The notes under the pieces were generated by a model. It was given only the letters and a program-made list of their open reading frames with translations. It had not been told where the DNA came from and made no database searches. Made by a program: the position numbers and the translations under genes. 5,291 nucleotides of DNA, from positions 1 through 5,291 of the forward strand of contig JANNRW010000182.1 of NCBI GenBank assembly GCA_031401815.1, given 5' to 3'. The stretch comes from JANNRW01 sp031401815 (GTDB lineage: Bacteria > Desulfobacterota > Desulfuromonadia > Geobacterales > DSM-12255). This document shows, piece by piece, positions 5,229-5,291 of this stretch; the stretch's first letter is position 1; every line of letters begins with the position of its first letter.

Positions 5229-5291
5229 TTCCGATTGAAGTCGGCCACTGATTCCGATTGAAGTCGGCCACCTATTCCGATTGATCTCGGC
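5177..5291. mobile_element. Probable terminus of an IS21-like insertion sequence, partial
   Basis: Host-like coding sequence of hicA ends near 5176, and a new sequence beginning TGCGTATTCCGC starts at once. It consists of evenly spaced copies of ATTCCGATTGAAGTCGG plus CCAC. IS21-family elements begin with TG and carry several repeated transposase-binding sequences at their ends. GTCGGCCAC-GATTCCGATT repeats of this style are familiar to me near istA/istB genes. No transposase is inside the window, so the assignment rests on the repeat pattern and the interrupted gene. Confidence 0.55.
5182..5291. repeat. 23-bp tandem repeat array, at least 4.8 units
   Basis: Units start with ATTCCG at 5182, 5205, 5228, 5251 and 5274, each exactly 23 bases apart. 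The middle three are almost identical. The first differs in its centre (GCACC in place of GATTG). The fifth runs off the window edge and changes GAAGTC to GATCTC. The variable last two bases of each unit alternate between CT and TG. Exact spacing near two helical turns suggests an array of protein-binding sites. Confidence 0.85.

Noticed and set aside
5182..5291. CRISPR array
   Set aside because: The units are contiguous 23-mers with no variable spacers between them.

Overview
The window reads as a piece of a bacterial chromosome with two parts. The left part (about 1-2817) holds conserved chromosomal genes. The right part (about 2820-5291) is a small accessory patch of toxin-antitoxin modules, dispersed repeats and, at the right edge, what looks like the end of an insertion sequence. 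The pairing of a COG2509-type FAD-dependent protein with an OB-fold/HD-domain YhaM-like protein, and the style of the intergenic repeats, suggest a Desulfuromonadota/Geobacter-like host. That placement is an impression from memory, not a search result.

Left part: an open frame running in from the left edge stops at 79 and may be the tail of an upstream gene. A 548-codon FAD-dependent oxidoreductase follows from a GTG start at 69. Its stop overlaps by ATGA the start of a YhaM-like OB-fold/HD phosphohydrolase gene, so the two are probably one transcription unit. The second gene is broken: after codon 283 the expected C-terminal sequence continues in the -1 frame to 2817, while the annotated frame stops at 2581. 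This is either a one-base deletion or a sequence error.

Right part: three type II toxin-antitoxin loci lie within about 2.1 kb. mazE-mazF is on the minus strand (3754 to 3159). hicA-hicB is on the plus strand (4176-4843). A second hicA (5019 onward) loses its C-terminus where a 23-bp tandem repeat array begins; this array resembles the multiply repeated termini of IS21-family elements. A 130-bp repeat occurs as two ungapped direct copies (2950-3079 and 3892-4021) that bracket mazEF with its promoter. A third, 29-bp copy of its right end sits 5 bp after the hicB stop. As a result mazEF and hicAB each look like a cassette between same-orientation repeat copies. The repeats have imperfect terminal inverted repeats of the GGGACRTTC type, and in the minus direction they contain a short conserved reading frame, so they may descend from part of a coding sequence or be a MITE-like element.

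Functionally, the toxin-antitoxin loci should each be self-contained and autoregulated. MazF is a predicted mRNA interferase held by MazE. HicA is a predicted RNA-binding/cleaving toxin held by HicB, which carries a ribbon-helix-helix DNA-binding tail. The second hicA is probably inactive or separated from its partner. No tRNA, rRNA or CRISPR array is seen.
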